Shown here: positions 1 to 10,939 of the stretch, piece after piece
How the letters are laid out: each line of letters begins with the position of its first letter
Position numbering within the stretch: the first letter of the stretch is position 1
Assembly: GCA_026122225.1 (NCBI GenBank)
Contig: JANEZZ010001677.1
Coordinates: 620,001 to 684,000 of the forward strand
Length of the DNA stretch: 64,000 nucleotides
Reading direction: 5' to 3'
From: Heloderma charlesbogerti
Lineage: Eukaryota > Chordata > Lepidosauria > Squamata > Helodermatidae
Program-made: the position numbers and the translations under genes
The notes under the pieces: model-generated
What the model was told of the DNA's origin: nothing
Databases searched by the model: none
What the model saw: only the letters and a program-made list of their open reading frames with translations

Positions 1-82
1 AAAGCGAATGGGTCTCAGTTTGGGGTGACATGGCCAAATTTGGGGCTGGCCTGGTTCAAGACCAGGCCAGCCCCAAATCCTT
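1..82. repeat. Family F repeat fragment with 18-bp perfect hairpin
   Basis: The motif TTTGGGGTGACATGG resembles sequence near 1480 and 1798, so this is a dispersed repeat. Bases 38-55 are the exact reverse complement of 61-78, separated by a 5-base loop (56-60), giving a perfect 18-bp stem. No coding capacity was recognised. Confidence 0.5.
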
Positions 83-600
83 TGCACTACAACAGGGAAC
101 AAGCTCTTGTTGCTGGGGAAATTCATTCCCCACCCCCAGGTGGCGTGAGGATTGCAGCTAAGCTAAAAGGAACAGGGAATTCTACGGGGCAGGGGTGGCA
201 GACTGTGCCAGCTCCAGGTTTTGGGGTCCTTGGGCAAGACCCCTTCAATGGGCCCCCTCCCCAGAGAGCCTGCCTTCTCCCTGCCATTGTCACCAGCCAC
301 TCTTCCTCTTCCTCCGTCCTCATCATGGCTGCCGCTTGCTGGCTTGCCGGGTGGAGAGCCAGGGAGCAAGGAGGCATTGCGTAGGCCAGAGCGAGAGGCA
401 GGGGAACAAGCAGGTTGCGATGGGGAAGAAGTGGCGCAATCCCAGGAGGCCTTTTTCAGTGGGCACCTGCTGGAATGTGGGCCCTTGGCCGGTGCCCAAC
501 CAGGCCTACCTTTAATGCCAACCCTGGTGGCAAATGACGTCAACAACGTCCCTGACAATAAAAAAAAGTCCCTGCAAACCCCGGCACCATGACACCACCG
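83..600 (+). repeat. Family C repeat, split in two by a family D insertion
   Basis: The left part (about 83-202) and right part (about 526-600) match consecutive portions of related copies near 24000-24235 and 42970-43205. Shared landmarks are 'attgttgctggg(a)aaatt', then 'gatgacatcagc..ccctgctaataaa'. The interruption is the family D element at 203-525, flanked by a 9-base near-identical duplication. The repeat class is unknown. Confidence 0.55.
203..525 (+). mobile_element. Family D element with target-site duplication
   Basis: This 323-bp insertion sits in a family C repeat. Flanks 194-202 (ggtggcaga) and 526-534 (ggtggcaaa) match at 8 of 9 bases, as expected of a target-site duplication. 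A second copy lies inverted at 10435-10765, and partial copies lie near 27480-27560 and 34870-34985. No open frame is shared between copies and no clear terminal inverted repeat was seen, so it is probably a non-autonomous element of unknown class. Confidence 0.55.
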
Positions 601-1400
601 CTGCCTCATCCTGTTGGCCACCGCATCCCACCGGCTGGGGACACAACGAGGCACCCTCGCTCCACCATCTTCTCGGCCACCGTTGCCTAGGCCTCTTCCA
701 GATATCACCTCCTCTGGACCTGCTGGAGTTTCCACCCTCCTTGACAGAGCTGGGAAGGACGCACGGACAACGTTTTCCGTTGCTCCCCTCCGCAGAGCCC
801 TCTGCACTTTGGGGAAAGATCCGTGTGATCCGTGTGTCATGACAGGCGATCTACACACTTTTGCAAAAATGTACAGAGCTTCCCCACGTGGGGAGGCGGT
901 CAGGAGGAGAGACAGAACAGCTAAGTGGGGCTCGCTCTGCAGAGGAAGACAGCTTTGCCTTCATATCCATATAAATTGACTTTCCAATATCCTCAATGCA
1001 CAGGCGTTTAGTCTCGTGTAAAGTCAGGAACACGAAAGAGCCTCCAGCTACATTCAGGGGTGTTTGACACCAGTTAGATATCTGAAGGGCGAGAAAACAT
1101 CAGCACCAACCGTTCATCAATGAAAACACTGCGGGGGGAGGAGATCCCCACTTTTTGTTGTTTTTATTATTGTGTATTGCTTTTCATTATGGTTATTCAG
1201 ACGTCTTAATAATAATTAATCGTGTGACTATAAATCAGTCTTAATCGCGATTACATATCATTATGGCAAAGATCCCCATTCAAGCGACACTCCGCCACCT
1301 CCTTGCCCCCAAAGGCAACATAGAAAAAACAAAATAGAAATGATGTCACAGAACCACCACTGAACTATTAGAACTCTTCCTGAAATCTCTGATCCCGTTT
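601..1400. other. No recognised feature
   Basis: Mixed-composition sequence with a short AT-rich stretch around 1150-1260. I see no conserved coding frame, exon or recognisable repeat here. Confidence 0.4.
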
Positions 1401-1900
1401 GTTCCACCTGGCACTTGAGGAAAAGCCCAGTTGCTCTTTTTCTGGGTGCAGTGGAGATGGCTAGATTTGGAGCCACATTTGGGGTGACACGGCCTTTAAT
1501 TTGGGGCCAAATTTGGGTAAGGATCTGCGAATTGACCCATGTCCAGTACGGGGGATGTCCGTCGTGGGGAAATCAAGCCCCCTTGGAGCTTGACAGATTT
1601 CCCCAGATCCCCAGCACAGCTTGCTGATTTGGGCGTAATTTTTTCTCTGTAAAAATGGCAAGATACACAGATCACGGCTGCAATTTGCGTATCTTGGGAG
1701 AATTACTGCAGGGAGAGCTGGCCCGAGCTGGATCCCACAGGCCAGATTCTCAGAAGTCTGATGTCATGCAGGTCTGTCAGGGATTTCTCCAGCGTCCCTA
1801 AATTTGGGGTGACGTGGTGGCGGGATCTGAGATTGGATCTCTGGAGCTCAGCACCCATGGTAGACACTACACAGATCTTCACCTGGTCAGCATCTGGGAT
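1401..1900. repeat. Family F repeat fragments
   Basis: ATTTGGGGTGACRYGG-type motifs recur near 1478-1492 and 1798-1815 with similar surroundings ('ggatctgcgaattgacc', 'ggatctgagattggatc'), matching the window's first 40 bases. It looks like a degenerate dispersed or tandem repeat of unknown class. Confidence 0.35.
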
Positions 1901-2439
1901 GGCAGATTTTCTGGAAGCCACTTGTAGCTTTCGGGAACGAGATCAAGCAGCAAGTGAGGACTAAATGCTACCGTCCTGCCAAGGCTTGTTCGATCAACCA
2001 TTGATCCAAGATCCACCGGTAGCTTCTGTGCGTCAAGGGGAAATGGGAGTCCATTGGATATAATGAACAAAGCTGCCCAGGTCAAATCAAACCTCTGAAC
2101 AGCAGGTTGGATTTGATGTAATTATTAGGATGGATCAGGAGACAGGGCCTCTCACTATTGAGCAAAACTCATACCAATGCAATGGTTTTGTTGCAAGTAG
2201 AAAACAATGGTTTGCTATGTTGAAGAGGAGGAAGAAGATGTGGTTTGGAAGGGTTGCAACCCATAGACCATGAGAACAATTAGACAACAGGTCAGCCCAG
2301 CTCGATATAACCTTCTGGAACAAATGGATTTGGAGCAGTTGTCTCCAACCTGCTTTGGATGTCAACTTCAAGCAGCCTCCGTTGATGGTTAGGGATGCTG
2401 GGAGTTGTAGTCCAAAGCACCTTGAGGGCTCCAGGTTGG
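1901..2439. other. No gene; short family I fragment at 2390-2440
   Basis: Only a fragment of the 'gggagttgtagtcca' repeat (family I) near 2398-2440 is recognisable. The rest shows no coding or repeat signal that I can name. Confidence 0.35.
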
Positions 2440-3200
2440 GTGAGGACAGCCTGGACTGACTAGCCTAAATGCTGATAACATCCTATTTAAGCTTCTGCTT
2501 TGCTCCGCTCCTTGTTGGAGCAACATGTAGGCAGCCCTGTCTGGCTTCTAGCTCTAGCACCATGCTGAGCCCGGGAATGAGCCAGCACATACCAGGATCG
2601 TGACTCCATACATCGGCAGATGTTGGTGGCAGCAGGATCTTCTGCTGTCATAGACAAGCAACTCAACCCATCACCCTCAGAGTTCAGACCCCTCATCCTC
2701 CGAAGAGCCTCCAGAGTCAATAGGAGAAGACTTGACCGTGGAAAGACATCGCACGGCTTCTATCTCCCCAGGATTTTTCCAGGGAAACCCCAGGTGGTGG
2801 CCCCCGGGCAACCAGAAGAGGTTGCACGCCTGTCCTCAGACTCTGAGGACCTGGGCCATCAAGGCATTGGCATGCCACAACCACTCCCACATCACTGCAG
2901 CCTGAAACAGACAGGCATCTTGAAAGATCAAAGCCTCAGTCAATGAAGAGCCTGGAGCTAACTCGCCTGAAGGCTGGCAACATCCTACTGAAGCTCCTGT
3001 CCTTGTGGGAGCAACATCCAGGCAAGGGGGTCTGGCTTCCAGCTGAGCTTTCCATGGCGCTGGTCTCTTTCCATCTTGCTTCCTGACCCAGCCTGACCTC
3101 CGCTCAAGGTCCAGTCCCTAGCAGAACCCTGCCACACATCACAGAGCATCACCCGGGCCCACAGCCTGAAATGGCACACCTGCTCGTGGACCTCCCAGAA
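2440..3200. repeat. Pair of related direct repeats, possible LTR remnants
   Basis: Segments about 2450-2600 and 2945-3090 share a diverged direct repeat: 'aacatcctatttaagct' versus 'aacatcctactgaagct', then 'gttggagcaacat' and 'tctggcttctagct'. The first copy has a TATA-like 'ctatttaag' 5' of the shared block. Two similar copies about 490 bp apart could be LTR remnants or merely two copies of one repeat. No gag, pol or primer-binding site was seen. Confidence 0.25.
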
Positions 3201-3989
3201 GCGTTTGGGCACTCGAGAAGACAGATGGGCGTCGATCTGTTCCAGCGGGACTCTTGGCATGTTTTTATGGGCAGGCGTAACAGCGTATTAAAATGATGGA
3301 GAGCTTCTAGGGGTGCTAGCTCATCATTCTCCTTTCTTTCTTTTTAAAAAAAGCTACCGTTCCTTGACTTCCTTTCCTGTCTACGATCTTAGCAGCTGAT
3401 GGAGATCTGGGGGCGTTTGACAGTCTCCCTGGATTTCTGAGGTTATCACTCAGCTGTCCAGCTACGGCTACTGCAGCCTTTCCCCCCCAAAGTGGTCACC
3501 ACACCGAGACCTTGGCACAGCCGAGGTAAGATTTTGGCACCCGTCTCAAACGCCCACCACCAGCGCCTGCCTCAACGTTCGCTTCCAGCTCCCTGCAACC
3601 GCTCCAGGGTGCACCTGACATCACCTCCTGCCTCCCCACTCGTTTTTTTTTTTAAGGTTCCCCAGAACGTGGCAAGCCACAACATGCATTCCTCTAGCAC
3701 CTAGGGCCTAGCACATCAACAAAGATATGAATTCTCTGCCACTGAAATTCTGGACCTTTGTTTGAAGAAACAAAAACAAATAGAATAAGGCTTAATGCTT
3801 GTCCCACCTAGATTACCATTAAGGCATAAAATTTGCTTCATCATTGCCATTATTTTTATTACTGAATGATTAGAGCGGATAGTCCTCTCTGCTTCTTCCC
3901 ATCTCTTCAAGGTCACGCTGTGTACCAAAGCACGGCTAAAGGAATAGCCCAGTTGCAGGCCTAGGTGAATCGGGGTACCTTCGAAGATC
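3201..3989. other. No recognised feature
   Basis: No exon, LINE or SINE landmark was recognised. The only low-complexity piece is a T-rich run near 3640. Confidence 0.35.
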
Positions 3990-4155
3990 AGACCTGAACA
4001 TAACAGGAGAGCCCTGCTGGATCAGACCCAGGTCCATCAAGTCCAGCATTCTGTTCACATAGTAGCCACCCAGCTGCCCATGGGAAACCCACATGCAGGA
4101 GATGAGTCCAAGAGCACCCTCCCGCCCATGTTCTCCAGCAACAGGTGTAAAAATA
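3990..4155 (-). mobile_element. CR1-B LINE 3' end
   Basis: Matches the 3' end of the longer CR1-B copy at 36393-37313 (landmarks 'gaacataa', 'ccctgctggatcagac', 'ccagcattctgttcacat'). The element reads on the minus strand and is 5'-truncated, retaining only 3' UTR. Confidence 0.65.
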
Positions 4156-4415
4156 AAGTAAGATTCTAGTCCAGAGGAATCCAAACCAAGGGCTGGATTA
4201 AACAAGAACAGCAGAAGCTGCCTTGTACTGTGTCAGAGCCTTGGTCCATGTAGCCCAGTATTGTCAACACTGAGTGGCAGCCACGATTCTCCAGGGTTCC
4301 AGGCAGGATTCCTTCACAGCCCTCCCTGGAGATGCTGCCAGGGATCAAAACTGGGACCTTCTGCATGCAAAGTAGGGGCTCTTTCACTGAGCTATGGCCC
4401 CTTCCCCTGCCTGCT
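4156..4415 (-). mobile_element. SINE family A (tRNA-derived), single unit
   Basis: In reverse complement it has a tRNA-like head ('ccatagctcagtgaaagag' and a B-box-like 'ttgatccc'), a body ('gccactcagtgttgacaat'), the phrase 'aaggcagctt' and the tail 'gactagaatctta'. It is one of few copies here without a head-to-tail partner. It is not a functional tRNA gene. Confidence 0.65.
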
Positions 4416-4624
4416 CTCCTGTGCAGCACACTGGTACACTGCAGTCCTCGTGAACTATCCACAAAGCAGAAGAAACAGACACATGAGGTTTGTACCAGCA
4501 CCAAGCTGCAAACCACTCCAGGGTCACCCTGACAATTGAGTTGGCCCAAGACGCCTCATAATAATAATCCAAAATGGTAACAGGAGCCGTGCGAGGATTT
4601 GACTCTGGTCTGGAGCCTCTCCCA

Positions 4625-4800
4625 CTCACTGCTGACACACTCGCTTTCTACATGCAGGGAATTCCTTTTGGAGAAGCATTCCAGTTCCTTTTGTGTTCAT
4701 GCAAAACCCTTTCATGTCTGAGAAACAAGTTCTAGCTGAGCCTGTATGTGCGTGCGCATAAAGGGGCATTTAAATTCCTTCCATATTTTGTGCAAGCCAT
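4625..4800. repeat. Repeat J, copy 1
   Basis: About 170 bp with high similarity to 5835-6030, sharing 'ttttggagaagcattcca' and 'acaagttctagctgagcctg' in the same order and spacing. Could be a local duplication or two copies of a dispersed repeat. Confidence 0.55.
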
Positions 4801-5069
4801 CCTGCCTGACGGATTGTGCCCAGCAGGTCAGACCAAGCCGACTCCCACTCTGCGAGTGAAGACCCACCGCCCAAAATGGAGCTCGAGGCAAATTCACAGA
4901 TCTCATGCAGTTTTCCCTACAGTTCAGTCAACAGGACACCCTTGGGCAAGGCTCATTCTGGAGTCTCCTACCAGGAGAGTTGAAGAAGCAACAGAATCCT
5001 GGAATGAAGGGGCCCTTGGGAACACTGGAAGCATACACCACGCCAGACCTTAGCTCCGTATGTCTGCAC

Positions 5070-5340
5070 CAGGGGTGTTGAATCTCTTTCAGCCCAAGGG
5101 CCGGATCCAATTTCGGCAAAGCTCTTAGGGGCCACATCCCATGGAGGGGTGGAGCTGAAGGCAAAGGGCTGCAGCCAAAATGCAGAAAAATACTCGCATC
5201 CTTTGGCTTAGAGCTCTTCCTGCAAGTCAGCCTTAGGGGAGGCGGAAAAGCATGAAAAAGCCAGAAAACCAGCCAACACTCAGCGCTGGGAGGAGAGGGG
5301 AAGAGGGCATGGCCATTTTTGCAAATTACAGGAAACTTCA
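5070..5340 (+). mobile_element. hAT-like MITE (family E), 3' end missing
   Basis: Begins with the family terminal motif CAGGGGTG at 5070 and contains 'agcccaagggccggatcc', 'ggggccacat' and 'gcatggccat'. Better-preserved copies are at 21653-21947 and 53320-53600. No right terminal repeat is visible. Confidence 0.6.
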
Positions 5341-5419
5341 TGAACTACCCAGAGAACTTCAACTATTGGCAGTATAGAAATGGAATGAATAAATGAATGA
5401 ATCTGGGGAACCTCACGGC

Positions 5420-5830
5420 TGGATTGAGACCCCACCCCTGGCCTCCCTTGACTGGCAGGGGGGCATCAGGGTTCCAGACTGGTGCCTTTCTCAGCCCTGC
5501 CTGGAGACACCGGGGATTAAAGCTTGCACCTTCTGCAGTGTCCTACCTCTAAGCTACTGGCTTTTCCTTAACATAAAGTAATATTCCAGTCCTCATGGTT
5601 TTGAATAAAGGGCTGACTGAAATATGAACCTGGGAAGCTGTCTAATGAGAAGTCAAATCATTTGTCCATTTAGTTCAGGATTGTCTACTCTGCCCGGCAT
5701 GGCTCCCCAGGGTCTCCGGCAGAGAAGTGCTTTCCCCCAAATCGGCTACGGAACTTTTTAACTGGGGATGCTGGGAAGTGAAGTGCATATGCTCTCCTCT
5801 GAGTTATGGCCCTTTCCCAACAGGCTAGCT
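5420..5830 (-). mobile_element. SINE family A, two units head to tail
   Basis: Two minus-strand units are joined near 5575, where the head of one unit directly meets the 'tattccagtcctcatgg' tail of the next. Both are degenerate and the internal promoter boxes are eroded. Confidence 0.55.
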
Positions 5831-5834
5831 TTCT

Positions 5835-6030
5835 CTTCTTGCTGACACACTAGCTTTCTACATGAAAGGGAACGCCTTTTGGAGAAGCATTCCAAGTCCT
5901 TTTGTGTTCAGACAAAATCCTGTGATGGCTGAGAGACAAGTTCTAGCTGAGCCTGTGTGTGCATGCGCGCGCGTGCGCACGCGCACGTGCACATAAAGGG
6001 GCATTTACATTCCCTTCATATTTAAAACTA
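5835..6030. repeat. Repeat J, copy 2, with 42-bp alternating purine-pyrimidine tract
   Basis: Similar to 4625-4800 but carries an expansion. Bases 5954-5995 alternate pyrimidine-purine without a break (TG, CA and CG steps), a classical Z-DNA-prone sequence. The corresponding part of copy 1 is much shorter (near 4745-4760). Confidence 0.6.
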
Positions 6031-6429
6031 GCATTGTTGAAGTCTGCAACCCTAAACCCACTAACCTGGAATAAGACCCACTGAACGTATGTCTGTCCGT
6101 CACCAGCTATAGGGTGACTTATAAGCTGAATGAATAAATAAACACAGAACCAAACCCAATGGCACCTATCTCTCAGTAAACAAAGGGCTGCACCACAAAT
6201 TCATTTTGATTGTGGGCGGTCTTGGGACCCATCCTGGCTGACAGACACTGATGTGTCTGACAAGGCGGACTCTAGTCCATGAAAGCTTGTGCCATCATAC
6301 ATTTGTTCATCTTTATGGTGCCACAAGACTCTTTAATGTCCTATAACTATAGTCAAGCAATCAATCAATCAAAACAAAAGCACCTCTGGGAGGAGAGGAA
6401 ATCACAGAATATATATGCCCGCCCGAGAA
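6031..6429. other. Degenerate dispersed repeat fragments
   Basis: The phrase 'ccatgaaagcttgtgcc' followed by 'ggtgccacaagactc' (6278-6335) is typical of old dispersed vertebrate repeats, and a related 'gaaagcttgcatg' occurs near 44100. There is no gene. Confidence 0.35.
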
Positions 6430-6835
6430 CTGAGATCTGTTGGAGGGACCCTCCTCTGTGTCCCACCAGTATGAGACATACACTGTGGTGGGACGTGGGA
6501 GAGGGCCTTCTGTGCTGTGGCACCCCGGTTGCGGAATGCCCTCCCCTCGGAGGCCCGATTGGCGCAGACATTGGTGTCATTTCGGTGCCAAGTAAAAACG
6601 TGGCTTTTTACCAAAGCCTCTGAGGGCTAAGTGCATTCCCTAGCGCATGGTTTTAACATTGTACTGTTTTAGATTGTAACTGCTTTTAGCTTGTTTAATA
6701 GTTTCATGTTTTTAGGTGTTAAAGTATTTATTGTTTTATACTGTTCATATTGATTTTGTCTGTATGCCACCCTGAGATCTTAATGATACAGGGCGGGATA
6801 GAAATGTTTTAAATAAATAAATGTTTAATTGTGCG
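6430..6835 (+). mobile_element. L2-type LINE 3' end
   Basis: Contains the L2 3' UTR landmarks 'agagggccttctgtgctgt', 'ggaatgccctcccctcgg', 'ccaccctgagatctt' and 'gggcgggatagaaat', ending in AAATAAATAAAT. It is 5'-truncated and no reverse-transcriptase frame remains. Confidence 0.65.
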
Positions 6836-7703
6836 GCTTTTTTCTTGTGCAAGTCTCTCTCTCTCTATCTGTCTCTCTCTCTCAGCCTGCTCTACCCCAC
6901 AAGATTGTTGTAAAATGGGATACGCCTGTCCTCCTTGCTTGAAGGAGCAGGGGAAGTGGTGATAAATAAATACATGGCATCCAGCATTGGGCTGGCAAGT
7001 GGATAGGCTTCTGATGTTGCTGAAGAACAGGGGCACACTGTGTGTGTGTGGGGTGGGGGGCCTTGTTATCATAATGACGCAAAGGTGGAGAATGAAAGCT
7101 CTCAAGGGAAGGAGGTGTGAAAGGGAGGGAGGAAGCATAGCATAACATGCACACATGCTCAGACGCAAATTGGAGGATGACGTTTTGCCTGCCAGCGGTA
7201 TCTTCAGAGGGCCACATGAACAAGTGTTTTATGGAGAGACAACTCCCTTTTGTACTTCTGCAGTGAGACAGCATGGCCGCAGGAGAAAAGCCTACCCCAA
7301 AATGTAGGAAGGAGAGAAACAACATACCTCTTGCACCCTCCTGCAGAGCTGTGTGTGTGCGCTGAGGCATACAGGGAGCTTCGACCTGCACAGAACTTCT
7401 CTACCCCTTCAGCTCAAAGGACTGAAAGAGAGAGGGGTAGCTCCGAAAGCACAAAGGAGGGTGCTGGGTGGGGGCGGTCTGCTACAGGAGAGGTCAGGCT
7501 GTATATCAGCACTTGTAGGCAAAGTCCAGTCATGTGCTTGGGGGCCAGTTAAGAGGCATCGACTCTTGGCCTTGGGAGAGCATGGCGGGCTGAGGGAGCG
7601 AAGGACCAGGGGCTGGTTTCTAAAGCGTAGCCAGTGAAACTGGGCAGGAGGGAGGAAGGAAAAAACATGGTGACAGAAATATAAGAAAAAGAGAGAAAGA
7701 GAA

Positions 7704-7758
<55 letters not shown>

Positions 7759-7843
7759 AAGAGAAAGAGGGAGGGAGGGAGGAAGGTAGGTTGGTTGGTT
7801 TTGGCCAACATAAATATAAGGAAGGAAGGGAGGAAGGGGGGGG

Positions 7844-7874
<31 letters not shown>

Positions 7875-7944
7875 AAAGATTTGGGATGACATAAATAGAA
7901 GGAAGGAAGGAAAAAACATGGTGAAATAAAACATGGAAAAAACT
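6836..7944. repeat. Repeat-poor stretch followed by GA-rich microsatellites
   Basis: Nothing is recognised at 6900-7650 apart from a short CT tract (6857-6883). From about 7680 to 7880 the sequence is purine-rich: (GA)n/(GAAA)n at 7680-7770, GGGA/GGAA units, and (GAAA)n near 7845-7878. Frames read through this tract encode only Ser/Leu/Phe-rich low-complexity peptides. Confidence 0.7.
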
Positions 7945-9339
7945 TAGAATCATAGAATCACAGAATAGTAGGGCTGGAAGGGGTCCACAAGGCCATCGAG
8001 TCCAACCCCCTGCTCAATGCAGGAATCCAAGTCAGAGCATCCCTGACAGATGGCTGTCCAGCCTCGTCTTGAAGGCCTCCAGTGTGGGAGAGCCCACCGC
8101 CTCCCCAGGGAATTGGTTCCATTGTCGTATTGCTCTTACAGTCAGGACGTTTTTCCTGATGTTCAGCCGGAATCTGGCTTCCTGTAACTTGAGCCCATTA
8201 TTCCGTGTCCTGCACTCTGGGGTGATCAAGAAGAGATCCTGGCCTTCCTCTCTGTGACAACCTTTCAAGTACTTGAAAAGCACTGTCATATCTCCCATCA
8301 GTCTTCTCTTCTCAAGGCTAAACATGCCCAGTTCTCTCAGTCTCTCCTCATAGGGCTTTGTTTCCAGTCCCCTGATCATCTTTGTTGCCCTCCTTTGAAC
8401 CCTCTCCAGTTTGTCTGCATCCTTCTTAAAGTGTGGTGCCCAGAACTGGACACAGTACTCCAGATGAGGCCTAACCAGTGCTGAGTAGAGTGGAACTAGT
8501 ACTTCCCGGGATTTGGAAGCGATGAATGCAGCCCAAAATCGCATTTGCCTTTTTTGCAGCCACATGACATTGTTGGCTCATATTCAGCTTGTGATCGACA
8601 ACAATTCCAAGATCCTTCTCGCTTGTAGTGTGGTTGAGCCACGTATCCCCCATCTTGTAACTGTGCATTTGGTTTCTTTTTCCTAGGTGCAGAATTTGGC
8701 ATTTGTCCCTATTAAATGTCATTCTGTTGTTTTCTGCCCAGCGCTCCAGTCTATCCAGATCACTTTGAATTTTGTTTCTGTCTTCCAAGGTATTAGCTAT
8801 CCCTCCCAATTTTCTGTCATCTGCAAATTTGATCAGCATTCCCTGCACCTCCTCCTCCAAGTCATTAATAAAAATGTTGAAGAGCACTGGGCCCAGGACT
8901 GAGCCCTGTGGTACCCCACTCGTTACCTCTCCCCAGTTTGAGAAGGTCCCATTGACAAGCACTCTTTGAGTCCGATTCTGTAGCCAACTGTGGATCCACC
9001 GGATCGTTGTTTCATCTAGCCCACTTTGAGCTAGTTTGCTCATCAGGAGATCATGGGGCACTTTGTCGAAAGCTTTGCTGAAGTCGAGCTATATGATGTC
9101 CACAGCATTCCCACGGTCCACAAGGGAGGTGACTTGATCAAAAAATGAGATCAGATTTGTTTGGCAGGACTTGTTTTTGACAAATCCATGTTGGCTTCGA
9201 GTAATCACGGCATTGTCGTCAAGGTGCTTCCGGATGGATTGCTTTATGATCTGCTCCAGAATTTTCCCAGGGATTGATGTCAGACTGACTGGTCTGTAGT
9301 TCCCAGGTTCGTCCTTTTTACCCTTTTTGAAGATAGGGT
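7945..9339 (-). mobile_element. CR1-A LINE, 5'-truncated, reverse-transcriptase remnant
   Basis: The minus strand encodes the C-terminal half of a CR1 reverse transcriptase, including SKAFDK, a GVPQGSVLGPVLF turn and FADDRKL (usually FADDTKL), followed by the thumb and C-terminal region ending LDSHLSGML. The element ends in the octamer-like repeat 'attctatgattcta' (at 7945 on this strand). It is dead: a TAG replaces a Tyr codon just before the LDFSKAFDK motif (near 9091), and 8 bases present in the copy at 23305 are missing near 8526, breaking the frame. It is probably cut off at 9339, before the N-terminal endonuclease domain. Confidence 0.9.
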
Positions 9340-9399
9340 AAAAAATGTACTTGTTGACATAAATATGTCAGCTTCCTTCCTATTTAAGTCAGCCCTTTT

Positions 9400-9640
9400 T
9401 TCCAGAACGATGAGGACTGGAATCTTGCTTTATTTTTAGGAGCTCAGTGGCAGAGCGCCTGCTTTGCATCTCAAAGGTCTCAGCTCAATCCCAGGCATAC
9501 AGATCGGGCTGCAAAAGACCCCTGTCTGAGACCCTGGAGAGCCGGACAGTGCAGACACTACTGAGCTCCCGGGACCAGCAGTTAGCTCAGGATAAGGCAG
9601 CTTTATCTTTGTGACCTCCTATTTCTTTCAGGAGTGTACG
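9400..9640 (+). mobile_element. SINE family A with upstream tail fragment
   Basis: A tail fragment ('atgaggactggaatctt', 9410-9425) runs straight into a new head ('gagctcagtggcagagcg'), followed by a body ('ctggagagcc') and 'aaggcagctt'. It shows the same tail-to-head junction as other loci. Confidence 0.6.
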
Positions 9641-10015
9641 CAGCTCAGTGGCTGGGCACCTACTTCGTCCCAGGTTCAATTCCTGCTGTCCCCAGCTGAA
9701 AAGGGGGTCCCAGGAGCAGGACTGGGGTGTGTGTGAGAAAACAGATCACTATCAGAGACTGTGGAGAAATGCTTCCAGTTAGAACAGAGAATCCTGGGCT
9801 GGATAGACCAGGAGCGATGACTCCATCGATCAGGCAAAGCCATGGGTCAGTGGCTGAGCACATGCCTCGTAGGTCCTGGGTTCAAATCCCAGCACCTCCA
9901 TTCCAAAGGAACCTCAGGGATCAGGGTGGAGAGGGAGACACCCTCTTTGCCACAGGCTTTGGCGAGCTCAGGATGAGGCCTCACTCAGTAAATATCAGGA
10001 GCAGCAGCTTCACAT
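9630..10015 (+). mobile_element. Two further tRNA-like SINE units
   Basis: Heads at about 9637 ('gcagctcagtggctgggc', B-box-like 'aggttcaattcc') and about 9840 ('gtcagtggctgagca', B-box 'gggttcaaatccc' near 9878-9890). The second has a good RNA polymerase III B box. The surrounding bodies are degenerate. Confidence 0.5.
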
Positions 10016-10434
10016 GCCTGTGAGCCAAAACCAATGGCCACGTCCTCCCTGACAGACATGGGATGGTAGGACGTTTGGTTGCCAAGTGGGTTGGTCGGCC
10101 CTCAGCTCCAAGCATCTCCAGATGAGTTTCAGGCTGAGAGGCTGGAAAAGCCCCCCGCTTCTCTCTCTCCACCAAAGGCCACTGCCGGCCAGAGCAGAAA
10201 GCTCTGGTCATGGACCAACTTGGCACGAGGCGGTAGCATCCAGTGTTCTGGCACAGGCTTCCAGCTGTAGGTTTGCTCTGCTTCGCCTCCTCCCAATTCC
10301 AGGGATCCAAGGAACACCAGCCCAGGTCTCCCTCACTGCATGGATGCAGGCGCAGCTGATCGCTCCGGAAACCTGTCTTGCAGGCCCAGCAAGGCTTGCT
10401 CCAGCAGAGCAAGCAACCCACAGGAGGGGGAGCT
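10016..10434. other. No recognised feature
   Basis: Moderately GC-rich sequence with no supported exon or repeat identity. Confidence 0.3.
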
Positions 10435-10765
10435 GTCTGTGAGCCCACACAGGCCTGGAGACAAGGGTTGGCACGGCTGGGCACCTGCCAAGGGCCCACA
10501 TCCCAGCAGGGGCCCACTGGCAAGAACCCGCTGGAGTCGCTCCTCCTCTTCACCCCTGCAACCTGCTTGTTCTCCTGCCTGTGGCTCTGACAAGAGACAC
10601 CACTGCCGACCTGTTCACCGTCTCTCTGCCCTTTAAGCGAGCAAGTGTAAAATTAGAAGAGGATGCGGAGCAAAAGCCCCTGGTGAGACGGCAGAGTCAC
10701 TGAGGGAGGGGCCCCACTGAGGACGTCTTTCCCAGAGCCCCCCAAACCTGGAGCTGGCACTGATC
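10435..10765 (-). mobile_element. Family D element, second copy (inverted)
   Basis: The reverse complement matches 203-525 across its length ('gtgccagctccaggttt', 'gaacaagcaggttgc', 'atgtgggcccttggc'). This shows that family D is a dispersed element of about 320-330 bp. Confidence 0.55.
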
Positions 10766-10939
10766 CAAGATACGCCCCACCCCCCGGATCTCTTGCTGCG
10801 TCCCCATAGGATGCTGAACCCCCCCAGCTGTGAGATGGCACAATGCACCTGCAGGTGGCAAAATGCCCTCAGCAGGGCCTGCTTCAAGCAGAGACCGGGC
10901 AGCCGTCTCTCAGGGACGCTTCAAGCTGGAACACAGGAA

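Noticed and set aside
7549..7953. Ser/Leu/Phe-rich open frames on the minus strand
   Set aside because: Pure translation of a GA-rich microsatellite.
9428..9890. tRNA gene candidates from A-box and B-box sequences
   Set aside because: The boxes belong to SINE heads. Cloverleaf arms are not preserved and the same heads recur at many loci with SINE bodies attached.
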